A stretch of 64,000 nucleotides of DNA from Murimonas intestini (GTDB lineage: Bacteria; Bacillota; Clostridia; Lachnospirales; Lachnospiraceae). The translations under genes and the position numbers were made by a program. The DNA is taken from NCBI GenBank assembly GCA_003148945.1, contig QGGY01000009.1, positions 62,001-126,000 of the forward strand, written 5' to 3'. Numbering within the stretch: the first letter of the stretch is position 1; each line of letters begins with the position of its first letter. Below, one piece after another: positions 1-8,042 of the stretch. Below the pieces are notes generated by a model. It searched no databases. It saw only the letters and a program-made list of their open reading frames with translations, and had not been told where the DNA came from.

Positions 1-9
1 AATACTGTT

Positions 10-1155
10 TCACTTTTCGGCTTGAAGATACTGCTTTATTATCTTTATGCAGGAATCTTTCATGTTGCCGTACAGCCGTTCATATTTTGTCAGCTTGTCT
101 ATTTCATTCAGTAAGGCATCGGGCAGAAGCTGGTTATCTGCGAGGCTGTCTATATACTTTTTGATTTCCAGTGCGGAGGATAAATCTTCTGCTGTCTGTA
201 TAAAAGTGCAGGGAAATCTTGTATCAGAGGAAACAGCCTGATGTGCATTCTGAGAGCGTCCGCACAGACAGCAGGTGTCTGCATACAGAGGGTTCTCCAT
301 GCCGCACAGACATAGCCAGTGGTCTTCTCCGACAGCATAATCTGAGACTACATCGCTCCCGTAGATATTGCGGAGCCCGGTCAGCCTGTCAGGCTCCAGT
401 ACAGTCAGACGGTATGGGGAATCTGGTGTATAGCATACTTTATCCTCCAGATAATGATGTATTGAAACAGTACAGCTGTTGATTATTTTCAAGGTATTAA
501 GAGGAATAGACAAAGTGACATATTCTGTTTCAAGATAATTTTCTTTGACTGAAATGTCAGTAAAATTAATATCCTCAAATACAGCAGTTGTTCCAAAAAT
601 AGTATTGAATATAAAGCTCAGATTCAATGCAGTCACCGGAAGATCGTTATATTTACATAGTTGCAGTTTTACTGTATGAGCTGAAATATTATACTTTATC
701 ATAAATGGCCTGACAGATATATCAGTGTAATAATTTATGACAGGAATATTTATAATCTTTTCTTTTGACTTATCATCTGCCTGGCTGAGAGATGTAGAAA
801 AAGATATCTCTGCTGGTGATTCCGCGTGTTCTGGCTCAATATAGACAGCAGTGCCGTTGGCGATCACTCCCATTATATCTGATGTAAAAGTTGTGTAATC
901 CACATCGAGTCCAATTACCGCATTTGCACCCAGATTCTTTGCAGTGCTTATCAGATCAGAGATCGCCATATTCTTAGCTTTGTACAATTTTCCTTCATAC
1001 ATAGAACTGTTTGAACCCAGAAAGTCTGCAAGTCCTGCGCCTAAAGAACTGAGAAAGCCTGTTCCCAGAACGCATTCTCCGGAACAGAAACCAATATATT
1101 TTTTTATTTTATATCCCTCGAAATTATACCCTGAGGTCATTAGTAGATCATCCAT
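10..1155 (-). CDS. YbjQ-domain protein with C-terminal zinc ribbon
   Basis: Predicted 381-residue cytoplasmic protein; there is no signal peptide. Residues about 20-110 look like the YbjQ (UPF0145, PF01906) heavy-metal-binding fold: an SSLGAGLADFLG stretch, then AKNLGANAVIGLDVDY. Near residue 280 a WLCLCGMEN...CCLCGR segment resembles a short zinc ribbon of RanBP2 type. The middle is not recognised. YbjQ proteins are usually about 100 residues, so this is an extended version with an added zinc site. The start is supported by TAAGGAGATATC directly before the ATG. Function is unknown; a metal- or partner-binding role is inference. Confidence 0.75.
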   Translation of the reverse strand: MDDLLMTSGYNFEGYKIKKYIGFCSGECVLGTGFLSSLGAGLADFLGSNSSMYEGKLYKAKNMAISDLISTAKNLGANAVIGLDVDYTTFTSDIMGVIANGTAVYIEPEHAESPAEISFSTSLSQADDKSKEKIINIPVINYYTDISVRPFMIKYNISAHTVKLQLCKYNDLPVTALNLSFIFNTIFGTTAVFEDINFTDISVKENYLETEYVTLSIPLNTLKIINSCTVSIHHYLEDKVCYTPDSPYRLTVLEPDRLTGLRNIYGSDVVSDYAVGEDHWLCLCGMENPLYADTCCLCGRSQNAHQAVSSDTRFPCTFIQTAEDLSSALEIKKYIDSLADNQLLPDALLNEIDKLTKYERLYGNMKDSCIKIIKQYLQAEK

Positions 1156-1214
1156 GATATCTCCTTAATCTTATGTACAGCAGAAGGCTTTTTCTCTGAC
1201 AGCTTAATTACAAT

Positions 1215-2099
1215 TTATTCTGTCTCAGCCTCAGTGTCTGCCTCAGGCATGGAAATATCAGCATTTCTTGTCAGTGTGATGATCTGGCTGTCATCTTCCA
1301 GATTACTCAGAATTATGCTGTATTCTGTTATCTCTTCCGGCATATATGTGACAGCGGCACCTTTATCCCAGGCAAATTTAATTTCATTAGAGCTGACAGT
1401 AAACTTGCCGGTCTGAGCGCCGTCATCCAGGTTAAGTGTTCCGTCTGATGAAATGACAAGGACCTTTCCGTCGATGTCCCAGGCTGTATCCTGAAGGAGC
1501 TTATTCAGAAACAGGTCCTGATTTTTAAGCTTCAGAAAAGCGGTTGCTGCCTGTATTGACTTGGGAGCAAGGGGGTCTGTCTCATCTGTGGCATCCACAG
1601 TCATAACCAGTTTGTTATCCTCTTCTTCATTCTGGAAATAGAGATCAGCATCTTCTGATTTTAGCTTATATGTGGCTGCGTCACTTTTCACAAGCGGAGT
1701 AAATTCACCTGTGATACTGTTCGCTTGTGCGGCCACTTCCTCAGGCAGGTTTTCCATTGTGAACTTTCCGCCAGATAATTCGTATGTTCCCACTTGAATA
1801 GCTTCCGGTACATCTGCCAGAAAAATAGTTCCATCCGGCATAAACATTAGGTCGTTTGACAGGGCATAGTCAGTATTGTCATACCAGATATAGCGCCAGA
1901 CACCAAAATACTCTCCGTTTTTGTCCTGTTTTTCATTTTCCTGGATTTTTGATCCTTCTGTTTCTGATCCTTTCGTCTCCTCAGCTTCTGTCTCCACGAC
2001 TGTCTCAGGTTCAGCAGCCTGCAGACTGACATCTGTGCCCAAAGACAAAATACCGGCCGCTAACGCCGCGGTCACTGCCCATAATGATTTTTTCTTCAT
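1215..2099 (-). CDS. Secreted acidic protein of unknown function
   Basis: 294 residues. A typical signal peptide (KKK, then a hydrophobic stretch ending SLQAAEPE) is followed by a low-complexity Glu/Thr/Ser linker to about residue 55. The rest seems to hold two or three related beta-rich units. Each pairs a DGT motif (MPDGTIFL, SSDGTLNL) with a later GTYELSGGKFTME or TGKFTVSSNEIKF stretch. No lipobox cysteine is present, so it is exported rather than lipid-anchored. A GGGAGG-like site sits before the ATG. No enzyme motif was recognised. The gene lies 59 nt upstream (in + coordinates) of the YbjQ-like gene and shares its direction, but co-transcription is uncertain. Confidence 0.7.
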   Translation of the reverse strand: MKKKSLWAVTAALAAGILSLGTDVSLQAAEPETVVETEAEETKGSETEGSKIQENEKQDKNGEYFGVWRYIWYDNTDYALSNDLMFMPDGTIFLADVPEAIQVGTYELSGGKFTMENLPEEVAAQANSITGEFTPLVKSDAATYKLKSEDADLYFQNEEEDNKLVMTVDATDETDPLAPKSIQAATAFLKLKNQDLFLNKLLQDTAWDIDGKVLVISSDGTLNLDDGAQTGKFTVSSNEIKFAWDKGAAVTYMPEEITEYSIILSNLEDDSQIITLTRNADISMPEADTEAETE

Positions 2100-2133
2100 T
2101 CCTGTTGCCTCCCTTTTTATTTATAGATATTCG

Positions 2134-2173
2134 GTAACTATTCAACAGGTCTGTGCATTTACTGAACAGCTAC
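2134..2173. repeat. Imperfect inverted repeat GTAACTATTCA/TGAACAGCTAC
   Basis: The arms GTAACTATTCA and TGAACAGCTAC pair at 9 of 11 positions across an 18-nt spacer. The same arm motif recurs in other gaps of this window (3826-3852, 40642-40668, half copies at 3981 and 39732), which suggests a dispersed small intergenic repeat. Confidence 0.5.
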
Positions 2174-2305
2174 AATATCTATTTCTTAATCATTCTATCA
2201 CACTGCCATTATCATTACAATTCCCATGACAAGATACACTGCTTTTTTTAAAAAATTTGGAAATCCTGGCAGCAGAAAGTCCCCGGCAGGCTGACGGGAC
2301 AGCGC

Positions 2306-3079
2306 TTAAAAGTGCTGCTGGCTGAGCCATATTTTCATCATCATTTTCTGAGGTATTAGCTTGGAGAGAAGATGGGTAGATTTTACATACAGTCCATATA
2401 CGGAAATATCTTTTCCCTTTTTGGCATCCTTTAATGCTTTAGCGGCAACAACATCTGGTGTAACCATTCCTGAAAAATTATTTGTTCCTTTTTCAGCTCC
2501 GATGAGGCCTCTGTCGAACAGCCCTGTTTTCATCCATCCGGGGCAGACGGCAGTGGCGCTTATTCCCTTGTCCTTTAATTCAATATTTAGCGCTCTGGTG
2601 TAATTGCGTACAAATGCTTTTGTTGAACTGTAGATATTCTGGTACGGAAGAGGAAAAAAGGATGCCTGCGAAGCAATGTTGATAATGTGGCTGTTTTTTT
2701 TCATATACGGGATACATGTCAGTCCGGCAGCCACAACAGCGCCGATGTTCAAGTCGATCATATTGAGAGATTCATCAATACCAATATCATCATAAGAGCA
2801 GAATTTTGCAAAGCCTGCGTTGTTTACCAGATATTTAACTGCTGCATCATTTGCATTAAGCTCTTTTTCAATTTCTGCAAAGCTTGCTCTGTTAGACAGG
2901 TCCATTGAAAATGTACGTATTTTGTCACCAAACTCATTTAAAAGCTGGTTCAGCTTTTCCTTGTTTCGGGCAATCGCCCATATTTCAGAGATACCTTCCT
3001 CTTTCAGCAGGAGTTTGACAAACTCTTTTCCCAGTCCCCCATTTGCCCCCGTTACAATAGCTATTGATTTTTCGCTCAT
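2306..3079 (-). CDS. Short-chain dehydrogenase/reductase (SDR)
   Basis: 257-residue NAD(P)-dependent oxidoreductase of the classical SDR family. The cofactor loop TGANGGLG is at residues 10-17, NNAG follows near residue 86, and the catalytic Tyr-Lys pair is in YSSTKAF (YxxxK), with PGW after it. The substrate cannot be told from sequence. The C-terminal KSTHLLSKLIPQKMMMKIWL segment resembles SDRs acting on lipid-like or carbonyl substrates. An ArsR-family gene lies just upstream on the same strand, and the gap between them carries a copy of that regulator's probable operator, so expression is likely derepressed together with arsR by an unknown signal. Confidence 0.88.
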   Translation of the reverse strand: MSEKSIAIVTGANGGLGKEFVKLLLKEEGISEIWAIARNKEKLNQLLNEFGDKIRTFSMDLSNRASFAEIEKELNANDAAVKYLVNNAGFAKFCSYDDIGIDESLNMIDLNIGAVVAAGLTCIPYMKKNSHIINIASQASFFPLPYQNIYSSTKAFVRNYTRALNIELKDKGISATAVCPGWMKTGLFDRGLIGAEKGTNNFSGMVTPDVVAAKALKDAKKGKDISVYGLYVKSTHLLSKLIPQKMMMKIWLSQQHF

Positions 3080-3103
3080 AATAAATCCTCCTATAGGTTT
3101 ATA

Positions 3104-3121
3104 AGTTTAATCTTTTAAACG
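3104..3121 (-). promoter_or_regulatory. Probable ArsR-family operator before the SDR gene
   Basis: Read on the minus strand this is CGTTTAAAAGATTAAACT. It matches 16 of 18 bases of the perfect palindrome in front of the arsR-like gene (3474-3491). It lies 25 nt upstream of the SDR start codon, where a bound repressor would block transcription. Confidence 0.6.
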
Positions 3122-3145
3122 CAAAGACTAAAAATATAACGCCTT

Positions 3146-3460
3146 TTATTCAGGCGTTGTATTCATGTCATTTTCAAGAGAAGCCAGCAAAGCTTTTAAT
3201 TGACTGACTGCGCTGTCCATACTAATACTGTAAATTCTCTCTTTTCCGTTTTTCGTGACCTTAAGAAGCTTACTGTCGAGAAGCAGTTTCAGATGGTGGG
3301 AGACTGCAGGCCTTGACAGGGAAAGCTGTTCTGTAAGCTCTGTGACCGACATTTCCTTGTTATCAAATAAAAGCATAAGGATCTGCTGCCTGTTTTCATC
3401 CTGAAGCATTGTAAAAACAGGAATGCATTCTGATAAAATATTTAGGGTTCTTTTGCTCAT
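3146..3460 (-). CDS. ArsR-family winged-helix repressor
   Basis: 104 residues, a normal length for ArsR/SmtB-type regulators. The winged helix covers roughly residues 20-85, with the recognition helix in SVTELTEQLSLSRPAVSHHLK and the wing in KVTKNGKERIYS. The metal-binding ELCVCDL motif of ArsR/SmtB is absent. The protein belongs instead to the metal-independent PaaX/SdpR-like part of the family, so the inducer is unknown. The gene precedes the SDR gene by 66 nt on the same strand. Near-identical palindromes in front of both genes point to autoregulation. Confidence 0.85.
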   Translation of the reverse strand: MSKRTLNILSECIPVFTMLQDENRQQILMLLFDNKEMSVTELTEQLSLSRPAVSHHLKLLLDSKLLKVTKNGKERIYSISMDSAVSQLKALLASLENDMNTTPE

Positions 3461-3473
3461 AGCAGCCTCCTTG

Positions 3474-3491
3474 CGTTTAAAAGTTTAAACG
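3474..3491. promoter_or_regulatory. Perfect palindromic operator of the arsR-like gene
   Basis: CGTTTAAA-AG-TTTAAACG is a perfect 8+8 inverted repeat with a 2-nt centre, 13 nt upstream of the start codon of the ArsR-family gene. A 16/18 match recurs before the SDR gene. Both position and symmetry fit a dimeric winged-helix repressor site. Confidence 0.65.
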
Positions 3492-3538
3492 TATCATATC
3501 ATGCTCGAGTGAGAGTGTCAAGTATGATTGAGCAGCGC

Positions 3539-3721
3539 CTATTTTTCTTTCGCGCCATTTTTATTAGTGCCAAGTGCAATAAAGCCCGCCGTAACAGCCA
3601 GTGCAAGCATAACATCATGTTTGCCCAAGGGATCTGTAGCTATTGAATATACGATAAACGCTGTACAGATTAGTAAAACAGTAACTATAATACCGCGTAT
3701 AATTTTTGTTTTTTTAGACAT
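3539..3721 (-). CDS. Small two-helix membrane protein
   Basis: 60 residues with a basic start (MSKKTKIIRG) and two hydrophobic segments (about 9-27 and 37-50) flanking a short polar loop SIATDPLGKHD. It ends in a lysine-rich tail. A strong AAGGAGGAC site precedes the ATG. It is probably a small integral membrane protein of the kind common in Clostridia. No function can be assigned. It sits alone between the arsR-like gene and a stretch without genes. Confidence 0.6.
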   Translation of the reverse strand: MSKKTKIIRGIIVTVLLICTAFIVYSIATDPLGKHDVMLALAVTAGFIALGTNKNGAKEK

Positions 3722-3825
3722 AGGAATGTCCTCCTTAATTATTCATCCTGACAGTGGATCAAAGTCAAACGAGCTTGATGCTGATGACTGCCGGGATGCA
3801 TGAGCTTATATTTAGTAGAGTAAGT

Positions 3826-3852
3826 GTAACTGTGAAGGTACTAAACAGCTAC
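3826..3852. repeat. 27-nt GTAACTGT...ACAGCTAC inverted repeat
   Basis: GTAACTGT with ACAGCTAC around an 11-nt spacer. It matches the copy at 40642-40668 over the full 27 nt with three differences. A half copy GTAACTATTCAGCAG lies at 3981-3995. No gene overlaps it, and the 3722-4016 gap otherwise shows nothing recognisable. Confidence 0.55.
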
Positions 3853-4016
3853 AAGTATACCATGCATAAAGGTAAAAGAACAGTACTGAATATTTTTCAC
3901 GGAATTCCCTTAATTTTAATAATATTGTGCCCGAATTTAAAAGAGCCGTGCCTTGCCCAGTGATAAACTTGTAAGTATAGGTAACTATTCAGCAGAGGAT
4001 AAAGGAGGATATAATC

Positions 4017-4433
4017 ATGCAGCTGCAGGCAGAAGAGGTAATGTGTTTAAATGTGATCTGTGAGGAGGCCAGGGAAGTAAGGAGCGGTCTTGACGGCTAT
4101 CTGCGGGTCATTCCCATTGTGGGAGGATCCGTGGAGGGCAGGGTAAGAGGGAGCGTTGTGAGCGGCGGCGCAGACTGGAACACAGAGAAACCAAACGGGG
4201 ATGCCCATGTGTTTGCAAAGTACATGCTGGAGACTGATGACGGAGAATATATTGCAGTGGAAAATGAAGGAATACTTGAGAAAGACAGTACAGCCAGGAT
4301 CAAAACAGTCCCAAGATTTACCGCGGATGAAAATGGGAAATACGCCTGGCTGAATAAAGGAGTCTATGTGGGCAGTCTGGAGGGCGGTAAGATTCCAAAT
4401 TCAGTGGAAATCCATGTATATCGTATTGGATGA
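4017..4433 (+). CDS. DUF3237 family protein
   Basis: 138-residue cytoplasmic protein matching the DUF3237 pattern: an IVGGSVEGRVRGSV strand pair, the hallmark GGADWN near residue 57, then a GDAHVFAKYMLETDDGEYIAVENEG stretch. The whole protein is one small beta-barrel domain of normal length for the family. AAAGGAGGATATAATC precedes the ATG. The family has no firmly established activity. The gene is separated by 209 nt from the locus A kinase and probably has its own promoter. Confidence 0.8.
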   Translation: MQLQAEEVMCLNVICEEAREVRSGLDGYLRVIPIVGGSVEGRVRGSVVSGGADWNTEKPNGDAHVFAKYMLETDDGEYIAVENEGILEKDSTARIKTVPRFTADENGKYAWLNKGVYVGSLEGGKIPNSVEIHVYRIG

Positions 4434-4533
4434 ATAAAACTTTAATACAGTTACTGCTCAATTCCGCAGATAGCAGCCGGACAGTTACCGGTCACGGAGT
4501 GAGTAGTAACATTTTTTTCCACTTCACTTTGAA

Positions 4534-4562
4534 TTGCCTCAGGATAGAAACTCTGCTATGAT
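4534..4562 (+). promoter_or_regulatory. Candidate sigma-A promoter for the locus A kinase
   Basis: TTGCCT, a 17-nt spacer and TATGAT. It lies about 80 nt upstream of the kinase start codon in an otherwise gene-free gap. Confidence 0.45.
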
Positions 4563-4642
4563 GGAGTCAAAGTCAGGCTGGCAGTATTTTTGAAGCACGC
4601 TCTGGGCAGCCCAAAATCCATACACCAGGGAGGGATAGAAAT

Positions 4643-6373
4643 ATGAAACAAAAATCTTTTGTTAAAAGGATCGTACTGTATACCAGTATCCTGCTGTTTA
4701 TGCTCATGGTTCTGCTGGTGGGATTTTCTGTCTATTCCCTGCGCTCCTCCCAGAAGGAATCCCGGAAGTATGGGGAAAATCTGCTGGATGTATACTGCGG
4801 GAATCTGGAAAAATGGATATCAGGGATGGATACTCTGATGAAAAATGTAATTTTTAAGACACAGGAGCTTTCGCTTTTAAAGAGCCAGAATGAGGCAGTG
4901 CGCCTGTATGCATCCCTGGATCTGAAACAGTATATGAAGGAACTGCTGACTTACAATGAATGCGCTGACGCCATCCTTATTTCTGATGAGGCATATGATA
5001 TAAATTTAAATTACCAGTATGCCAAGAGCTCTATGCCATATTCCCAGGTTCTGCTGGTGAGGGAACGTATAAAGGATTATCTGGATGAGGAATTCTTTGA
5101 GACAGACTGGGAGTTCCAGAACATAGGCGGGGTGGAATACTTATATAAGGTACATGTTTATAATCACCAGGCCATAGGAGTTTTCGTACAAAAGCAAAGG
5201 CTGATGGATCAGGTGTTTAATGAGGAGCTGGACGGACTGTCATTTTTGCTGGCAGATAAAGAAGGGACAGTGCGCGCGGCAGCAGGCGCCGGGGGAGCAG
5301 AGTGGTGCGGCAGAAGCTTTGAAGAGCCGGGAGGAACGGATAGCTGGACATTTGTGAAGGGTATAGGTGATACAGGCCTTTCTATAGCTGCCCTCATGGG
5401 AAGAACGGGAGCTGTGTGGAAGATACAGGGAAGCCTGCTGGTTTTTATTGTCATGATCCTGTCTATTGTTGTGCTCAGTGCCTTTCTTATCAGGTACCTG
5501 ACAAGAGAAGTGTTAGGACCCATGACACATCTGATGGGGACAATGGAGAAGATAGAAAAGGGTGATTATAACTGCAGGGTGGAGGAGAACTGCCATAACC
5601 GGGAATTCACTTCACTGAAAGAGAATTTTAACAGGCTTATGGATGAGATCATCGGCCTGAAGATACAGAGGTACGAGAAGCAGTTAAGCCTTCAGGAGTC
5701 AGAGCTTCGGTGTATCCGTCTGCAGCTGAAGCCTCACTTCTTTTTAAATGCGCTGACTACTATTTCCAGCCTGTGCGGACAGGGAAAGACACGCCAGGCT
5801 CAGGACTATATCCAGGCGTTCTGCGGCAACATCAGGTATATGTTCCGCTCAGGCTTCCACACGGTGCCTGTCAAAGAGGAGATCCGCCATGTGGAAAATT
5901 ATCTGGAAATGCAGGAGATGAAGTATCCTGAATGCGTATTTTATTTTATAAATATACCGGAAGAGCTGGAGGAATGGAGGATCCCGCAGATGCTGATCCA
6001 CACTTTTGTGGAAAATGAATATAAGTATGCGGTGAACGTGGAATCTACCCTCACCATATTGATTACGGCAGCCAGGACCGAAAAGGATGGGGAAGAGTAT
6101 CTTCTGCTGGAAATGGAGGATGACGGCCCCGGATATCCTGAGGAGGTCCTGGAGTGGATGGAGGAAGAAAATCCCCAGCCTGCCGGGGACGGCAGCAGAG
6201 TAGGACTCAGCAGTATCTGCAGGATGATGGAGCTGATGTATGACAAAAAGAATCTGGTCTCCATTGAAAATGTGGAGCCTCACGGATGCAGGAACAGGGT
6301 CCTGATTCCAAAGGAGCCAGTAAATGAGATGCCGGGAAGGGGAGGAACGTATGAAGGCACTGATAGTAGATGA
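4643..6373 (+). CDS. YesM-type sensor histidine kinase, locus A
   Basis: 576-residue membrane kinase. Membrane helices at about 10-30 and 260-285 bracket an extracytoplasmic sensor; a HAMP-like linker follows, then a His_kinase (PF06580) region with the phosphoacceptor His365 in LQLKPHFFLNAL, and an ATPase domain. The N box reads TFVENEYKYAV where family members usually have PLVENAIKHG, so this is a divergent member. The G box DDGPGYP is present. It overlaps the response-regulator gene by 23 nt and stands ahead of a sugar ABC operon, so it probably senses an extracellular sugar or binding-protein complex and drives that transporter. Confidence 0.9.
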   Translation: MKQKSFVKRIVLYTSILLFMLMVLLVGFSVYSLRSSQKESRKYGENLLDVYCGNLEKWISGMDTLMKNVIFKTQELSLLKSQNEAVRLYASLDLKQYMKELLTYNECADAILISDEAYDINLNYQYAKSSMPYSQVLLVRERIKDYLDEEFFETDWEFQNIGGVEYLYKVHVYNHQAIGVFVQKQRLMDQVFNEELDGLSFLLADKEGTVRAAAGAGGAEWCGRSFEEPGGTDSWTFVKGIGDTGLSIAALMGRTGAVWKIQGSLLVFIVMILSIVVLSAFLIRYLTREVLGPMTHLMGTMEKIEKGDYNCRVEENCHNREFTSLKENFNRLMDEIIGLKIQRYEKQLSLQESELRCIRLQLKPHFFLNALTTISSLCGQGKTRQAQDYIQAFCGNIRYMFRSGFHTVPVKEEIRHVENYLEMQEMKYPECVFYFINIPEELEEWRIPQMLIHTFVENEYKYAVNVESTLTILITAARTEKDGEEYLLLEMEDDGPGYPEEVLEWMEEENPQPAGDGSRVGLSSICRMMELMYDKKNLVSIENVEPHGCRNRVLIPKEPVNEMPGRGGTYEGTDSR

Positions 6374-7955
6374 TGATACAGCGACTGTAGATATGATATG
6401 CGACTCTGTAGACTGGGAACGTCTGGGCATCCAACAGGTTGAAAAGGCCTACAACATCCATCAGGCTAAAGCAGTTCTGGAGTCTGCAGTGATGGATATT
6501 GTCATAAGCGATATTGAAATGCCCCAGGGTTCAGGGCTGGAGCTGCTGGAATGGATGAGGGAGAACGGGAAAGACAGTGAATTTCTCCTGCTGACCTGCC
6601 ATGAGGATTTTTCCTATGCGAGCAGGGCGCTCAGGCTGGATGCGGCGGAATACCTGACAAAGCCTTTTAATCCTGCAGTGATGGAGACGGTGCTTCTGAA
6701 GGTCATTCACAGGGCCCGGGATAAGCAGGCCCTGAAGCAGAGCAGCAAACGGGGAGAATGGCTCTCAAGCAATGAAAAGAAGAATTACCTCTCTTTTTTC
6801 AATGAACTGCTGGGCGGCTATGCTATGTGGGACAGAGAGAAAATCAGAAGAGAGATTGCAGGACGTCAGCTTATCATTGACCCGGAGGGCTGCTTCCGGC
6901 TTGTCATCTCCAGAGTGGTGAACTATGAGCAGGCAGAAGAGCAGATGGGAAGAAACCTTCTGGAATTTTTTCTGCTGGGCCTCTGTTCCGAGGTGCTGCT
7001 GGGAGAAATTGAGAACCGTCATACTCTGTATTATCAGGATGGAAAGGGCAAGCTGTTTGTCACTGTATGCGGCGGTGAGAGTGAAGAAGACATGCGCGGG
7101 CGGTGTGAGGACCTCATTGAAAAATGTGAGGCATATATCCACGTTCCCGTCACCTGCTGCATCAGCAGTCCAGTACAGGCTGAAGCTCTCGCAGAAACAA
7201 AAGAACGTCTGGGCCGCTGTATTTCTGAGAATGTAGCATTTTACAGAAAGGTATTCACAGAGGAGGAGGCCGTGGAGAAGGTGGCGGAGAGCGATACTGC
7301 GCTGGACTTAAAAGACCTGGACATGTGGCTGAAGGAGCACGACCGGAGGCGGATACTGGGATATCTAAAGGATGTGCTCTCTGAAAAGGAGAGAAACAGA
7401 GTACTAAATGAACATGCCCTCTTTTTGATAAAGCAGGAACTGCTGCAGATGGACTATGCCTATCTCCTTCAGAACGGGATACAGGCTGCCAAACTGTTTC
7501 ACGATGAGATATCTGTAAAGCTGCTGGAGCGGGCCACCCAGTCGTCTGTAGATATGATACGCTGGGCGAATTATCTTTTGGAACGTACTTTTTCATATGA
7601 AGATGAGGTGAAAAAGTCAGCTACTATTATAGGCCGGATCGAGGAGTATATCAGGGGACACTATGCGGAGGATATCAGCAGGAATGAAATCGCGAAAGTA
7701 TTTTTTCTGACACCAGAATACCTGGCAAAGCTGTACAAGAAAAAGACAGGTGTGAGTATCAAAAATGCAGTCATAGAGGTCAGGATCGAAAAGGCAAAAG
7801 AACTGCTGGCAAGGGAAGATATCAGGATCAGCGATGTGGCGGGAATGGTGGGCTTTGATAACTTTTCCTATTTCTCTACATTATTTAAAAAATATACGGG
7901 AATCACGCCAAAAGAATATAAGACAAACCAGCAGCAGATACATCTAAACTCTTAA
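6351..7955 (+). CDS. YesN-type response regulator with AraC HTH, locus A
   Basis: 534 residues. The N-terminal receiver domain (about 1-120) has the acidic pocket VDDD and the phosphoacceptor Asp in VISDIEMP; Lys is in LTKPF. A long unassigned middle follows. The AraC-type double HTH is at the C-terminus (RIEEYIRGHY... to TGITPKEYK). The start at 6351 is preferred over an in-frame ATG at 6324 because GGGGAGGAACGT lies directly before it and the receiver begins at KALIVDDD. It is translationally coupled to the kinase and followed by a hairpin, then the transporter operon it presumably activates. Confidence 0.9.
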   Translation: MKALIVDDDTATVDMICDSVDWERLGIQQVEKAYNIHQAKAVLESAVMDIVISDIEMPQGSGLELLEWMRENGKDSEFLLLTCHEDFSYASRALRLDAAEYLTKPFNPAVMETVLLKVIHRARDKQALKQSSKRGEWLSSNEKKNYLSFFNELLGGYAMWDREKIRREIAGRQLIIDPEGCFRLVISRVVNYEQAEEQMGRNLLEFFLLGLCSEVLLGEIENRHTLYYQDGKGKLFVTVCGGESEEDMRGRCEDLIEKCEAYIHVPVTCCISSPVQAEALAETKERLGRCISENVAFYRKVFTEEEAVEKVAESDTALDLKDLDMWLKEHDRRRILGYLKDVLSEKERNRVLNEHALFLIKQELLQMDYAYLLQNGIQAAKLFHDEISVKLLERATQSSVDMIRWANYLLERTFSYEDEVKKSATIIGRIEEYIRGHYAEDISRNEIAKVFFLTPEYLAKLYKKKTGVSIKNAVIEVRIEKAKELLAREDIRISDVAGMVGFDNFSYFSTLFKKYTGITPKEYKTNQQQIHLNS

Positions 7956-7964
7956 AAATGAAAG

Positions 7965-8002
7965 AACACCCCTTAATTTTAAAAGAAAGAAGGGTGTTTT
8001 TT
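7965..8002 (+). terminator. Terminator or attenuator after the locus A regulator
   Basis: AACACCCCTT pairs with AAGGGTGTT (one bulged C) and is followed by a run of Ts. It separates the two-component genes from the binding-protein gene only 40 nt downstream, so the transporter needs either read-through or a promoter inside or just after this hairpin. Confidence 0.7.
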
Positions 8003-8042
8003 CTTTATACTGGTAATATCAAAAGAAAAGGAGCGTAAAGCG

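Noticed and set aside
3754-3963. Plus-strand frame of 69 codons
   Set aside because: Runs through the 27-nt repeat and lacks a ribosome site; not a credible gene.
6765-7142. Long antisense frames inside kinase and regulator genes
   Set aside because: Shadows of well-supported genes without their own motifs.
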